In this document: piece after piece, positions 61,886 through 64,000 of the stretch
Position numbering within the stretch: position 1 is the stretch's first letter
Layout of the letters: every line of letters begins with the position of its first letter
Assembly (NCBI GenBank): GCA_963669405.2
Contig: CAXXHF010000001.1
Coordinates: 124,001-188,000 of the forward strand
Source of the DNA: Aureisphaera sp963669405
GTDB taxonomy: Bacteria; Bacteroidota; Bacteroidia; Flavobacteriales; Flavobacteriaceae
Length of the DNA: 64,000 nt
Direction: 5' to 3'
Translations under genes and position numbers: made by a program
The notes under the pieces: model-generated
What the model saw: the letters and a program-made list of their open reading frames with translations, nothing else
Database searches by the model: none
What the model was told of the DNA's origin: nothing

Positions 61886-62506
61886 ATGAATGTACGATTA
61901 ACGAAGGAGCAAAAAATTAAGGTGCTCAACTCTAAGGATATCTATGCCATCATGCAGCAGGTATTATTACGGGAAAATAAAATACGGAGAAACCAAGAGC
62001 ATTTCTGGGTTGTGGGTCTGGACAACCAAAACAAGATACTTTTTGTAGAACTCATTGGTCTTGGCGCTGTAAACCGTGTTAATGCAAACCCGCCAGATGT
62101 GTTCCGTATGGGGATTTACAAACTGGCCGTAAAAATGATACTGGTACACAACCACCCTAGCGGTAATATTGAACCTTCTAATGAAGACAGGGACTTTACA
62201 GACAAGATGCTAAAGGTTGGAACGCTTATAAACATTGAGGTTATAGACCATTTGGTGATTTCGGAAACCGATTACACGAGTTTTGGGGACAAAGGCATTA
62301 TTAAAGAGTTGCAAGGCTCTGGACTGTTTGAGATTGTGGAACGTGAAAAGGAAGAGATTAAAGCTTGGAAACTACGTCTGGAACGTGAACGTGCTGTAAA
62401 AGCAAGCAAGATTGAAATTGCATCTAAAATGAAAGCCAAAGGTTACGAAATTGAGGTTATAAAAGAGCTTACAGGGTTAACGAAGCCTGAGATTAAGAAG
62501 TTGTGA
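61886..62506 (+). CDS. RadC-like JAB-domain protein with a transposase-type C-terminal tail
   Basis: A 206-residue protein. Residues 1-135 form the JAB/MPN metalloprotease-like RadC domain; the zinc motif is LVHNHPSGNIEPSNED near 86-101 (HxHP, with the later Asp). The C-terminal tail (about 165-206), EIASKMKAKGYEIEVIKELT, resembles the small helical tail of Rpn/PD-(D/E)XK transposase-type proteins. The RadC family has no repair role in E. coli; stand-alone copies are common on mobile and defence islands. It stands immediately after repeat B and is convergent with the next gene, 13 bases apart. Confidence 0.85.
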   Translation: MNVRLTKEQKIKVLNSKDIYAIMQQVLLRENKIRRNQEHFWVVGLDNQNKILFVELIGLGAVNRVNANPPDVFRMGIYKLAVKMILVHNHPSGNIEPSNEDRDFTDKMLKVGTLINIEVIDHLVISETDYTSFGDKGIIKELQGSGLFEIVEREKEEIKAWKLRLERERAVKASKIEIASKMKAKGYEIEVIKELTGLTKPEIKKL

Positions 62507-62519
62507 GCCTAATTTAGAT

Positions 62520-64000
62520 TTAGACTTCGTGAAGATTTTCACTAACCTCTTTTAACATTTGATTTAGTCTACTTTGTTTTTTTACAATTTCTAAAAATAC
62601 TTTGTTTCTTGATTCTGCATCAGCTATGAGTGTACGAGCGCTTACTACATAAATAGAGACTCCGTTGTCATAAAAACGATGAAATATAGGAGATTCTGTT
62701 GAAAACAGTTTAGTATATCCATCTCTCAATAACCTATTAGACAATTTCTCATCAACATCAGTAATCAAAAAAGACCAGACTTCTTCTATCTTTTCTTTTT
62801 CTTTAAAAGCATCTGCATAGTCTAAAAGTTGTTGAATCCCTTCAAATTTCTTTTTATCAGATTTTGAACCTTTGTCAAATGGTTTTAATTCAATTAGAAC
62901 AGACTTTAGACCTTGTTTTTGGTCTGGGTATTGAGAGAAAAATAGAGACAAATCAGGCTTGTCATTCTCATTTTCTTCATTACCATCATAAGAATCTAAT
63001 TTTATTAAAATATCTTTAATTCGTTTATCACTAGCTGCATAACTATAGCTGGTGTACCTATCATCTAGAAGCCATAAATTATTTTTGTTTACGCAAAAGT
63101 ATTCATCATCGGTATACTGTTTCATAAAAAGATTGTGTATAATAGATTCAACCTTCTCATTATCATTAATCATCGATTTTAATCTTTCTATAACCTGTAC
63201 TCTATCAAATATATATGAAACTAATTCATTTTGAGTCAACTGTATTGCTTCTTGTAAGTCTTTTTCACTATAACCTTCTTTTCCAGAATTAGTCAACACT
63301 TTTTCCTTTGCAACATCAAATCTTTTCTTCGCTTTATCAATAATTTGTTTTTTATCTAAAAAACCTGCCATCTCAATATCCGTCTCAGCAATATAATTCA
63401 CTAAATAAGGTCTTTCATTCTGAATATCTTTTAGCTTGGCTTGATTTACTTTTTTTGTCTCAGGTATGCCAACTTTAATTATTTCTGTAATCTTTGATTT
63501 TAATTCAGCATTAATCATTTCCCATGAAAGATTAGAAAACATATCTGTTTTTACTGGAAAAATATCAAACCCATTTCTTTCATTATTGACATGGCTATCT
63601 AAATACTTTCCTTCTAATAATAAAAACCCCGAATAACCATACGGTAAATTAATTTTAAGGTCCTTAGATGTAAAATCACAAACAGTTCTATTATTTGCGC
63701 AGTAATAAGCATGAAGATGGCCATCTACGTTTTGTATTTCATGATTAAGAATAAAACTATATTCATAACCATTTTTATCTTTTACTTTGAAATCTTTTTT
63801 TAAGAAATCAGGAATATCATTGCTTGTTATTGAAACAACTTCACCAGTATTCATATCAAGGAAATCAATATTAATATCAACTCCTTTCTTTTTATAAAAA
63901 AATAAAGTAGGGATTAGATTCAATAGGACTCTTTCTTTTATATTATCTAAATCTAATGTAATTCTTCTGTCGATGTATCTATCTTCATTATAATATAGAG
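62520..64000 (-). CDS. C-terminal part of an HSP90-like ATPase with a PD-(D/E)XK-type nuclease end (5' end outside window)
   Basis: On the minus strand the frame is open to base 64000; the TTG at 63923 is internal and not the start, so this is the last 490 or so residues of a larger protein. The N-terminal visible part (LHAYYCANNRTVCDFTSKDL, later YGYSGFLLLEGKYLDSHVN) resembles the S5-fold middle domain of bacterial HSP90/MORC-like ATPases. The last third carries KPDLSLFF followed about 15 residues later by SVLIELKPFD, the D...ExK core of PD-(D/E)XK nucleases. An ATPase-controlled nuclease in phage defence is the likely role. Confidence 0.65.
   Translation of the reverse strand, partial: LYYNEDRYIDRRITLDLDNIKERVLLNLIPTLFFYKKKGVDINIDFLDMNTGEVVSITSNDIPDFLKKDFKVKDKNGYEYSFILNHEIQNVDGHLHAYYCANNRTVCDFTSKDLKINLPYGYSGFLLLEGKYLDSHVNNERNGFDIFPVKTDMFSNLSWEMINAELKSKITEIIKVGIPETKKVNQAKLKDIQNERPYLVNYIAETDIEMAGFLDKKQIIDKAKKRFDVAKEKVLTNSGKEGYSEKDLQEAIQLTQNELVSYIFDRVQVIERLKSMINDNEKVESIIHNLFMKQYTDDEYFCVNKNNLWLLDDRYTSYSYAASDKRIKDILIKLDSYDGNEENENDKPDLSLFFSQYPDQKQGLKSVLIELKPFDKGSKSDKKKFEGIQQLLDYADAFKEKEKIEEVWSFLITDVDEKLSNRLLRDGYTKLFSTESPIFHRFYDNGVSIYVVSARTLIADAESRNKVFLEIVKKQSRLNQMLKEVSENLHEV

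Noticed and set aside
1..64000. CRISPR array, tRNA, rRNA, prophage or insertion sequence
   Set aside because: No regular 20-40 base repeats with spacers, no cloverleaf, no phage structural genes and no transposase frame were seen.

Overview
The window is chromosomal DNA of a member of the Flavobacteriaceae (Bacteroidota). The evidence is the low G+C content, a bacillithiol gene (bshA), a type IX secretion sorting domain, many lipoproteins with Bacteroidota-style lipoboxes, gene families typical of this class (DUF1338, DUF1835, MutS2 without Smr, fused branched-chain E1), and promoters of the Bacteroidota type (TTG, about 18 bases, TAnnTTTR). I see no tRNA, rRNA, CRISPR array, phage structural gene or transposase.

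Bases 1 to about 21,950 are mostly core metabolism: an Fe-S protein cut by the left edge, a GH3/beta-lactamase-fold exported hydrolase coupled to bshA, a GH113-like membrane-anchored hydrolase, a sugar-lactone-type FAD oxidase, and a divergent DUF1338 / Lrp / FAD-linked dehydrogenase unit that reads as the end of lysine (2-oxoadipate) breakdown. Then come an LpxH-like phosphatase, aroC, a dicarboxylate symporter, an MscS channel and a three-gene ATP-grasp / formylglutamate-amidohydrolase / DUF1704 peptidase cassette. At 22,134 is a lipoprotein of the cholesterol-dependent-cytolysin fold, a notable find in a Gram-negative. mutS2 and ung are divergent, and a five-gene minus-strand run (SUI1-like, DUF1835, nucleoside phosphorylase, cytosolic substrate-binding fold, with a 2OG-Fe oxygenase upstream) follows.

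Bases 30,900 to 41,970 hold a fused 2-oxoacid dehydrogenase E1, a lipocalin/OmpA lipoprotein pair, and a compact eight-gene plus-strand run. The run carries a flavoprotein, a methyltransferase, a type III polyketide synthase, a FabL-like enoyl reductase, a dehydratase, a ketosynthase, an odd carrier protein and TerC. It is best read as a phenolic-lipid (alkylresorcinol-type) pathway with its own acyl-chain supply. Bases 41,963 to 46,147 are an overlapping gluconate operon (lipoprotein lactonase, gluconokinase, 6-phosphogluconate dehydrogenase, GntP). Bases 46,249 to 51,971 hold small and exported proteins, an MFS exporter and a membrane adenylyl cyclase.

From about 52,050 to the right edge is an accessory island. 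Two direct repeats of about 725 bp (52,071-52,793 and 61,084-61,812) frame about 8.3 kb of AT-rich cargo. The cargo is a three-gene conserved-unknown/XRE cluster, a translationally coupled pair made of a GHKL ATPase and a 763-residue protein with phosphoribosyltransferase-like segments, and three exported proteins. Beyond the second repeat lie a RadC/JAB protein and the C-terminal part of an HSP90-like ATPase with a PD-(D/E)XK-type nuclease end. The GHKL/PRTase-like pair and the repeat architecture are the best candidates for an undescribed system, probably in defence.
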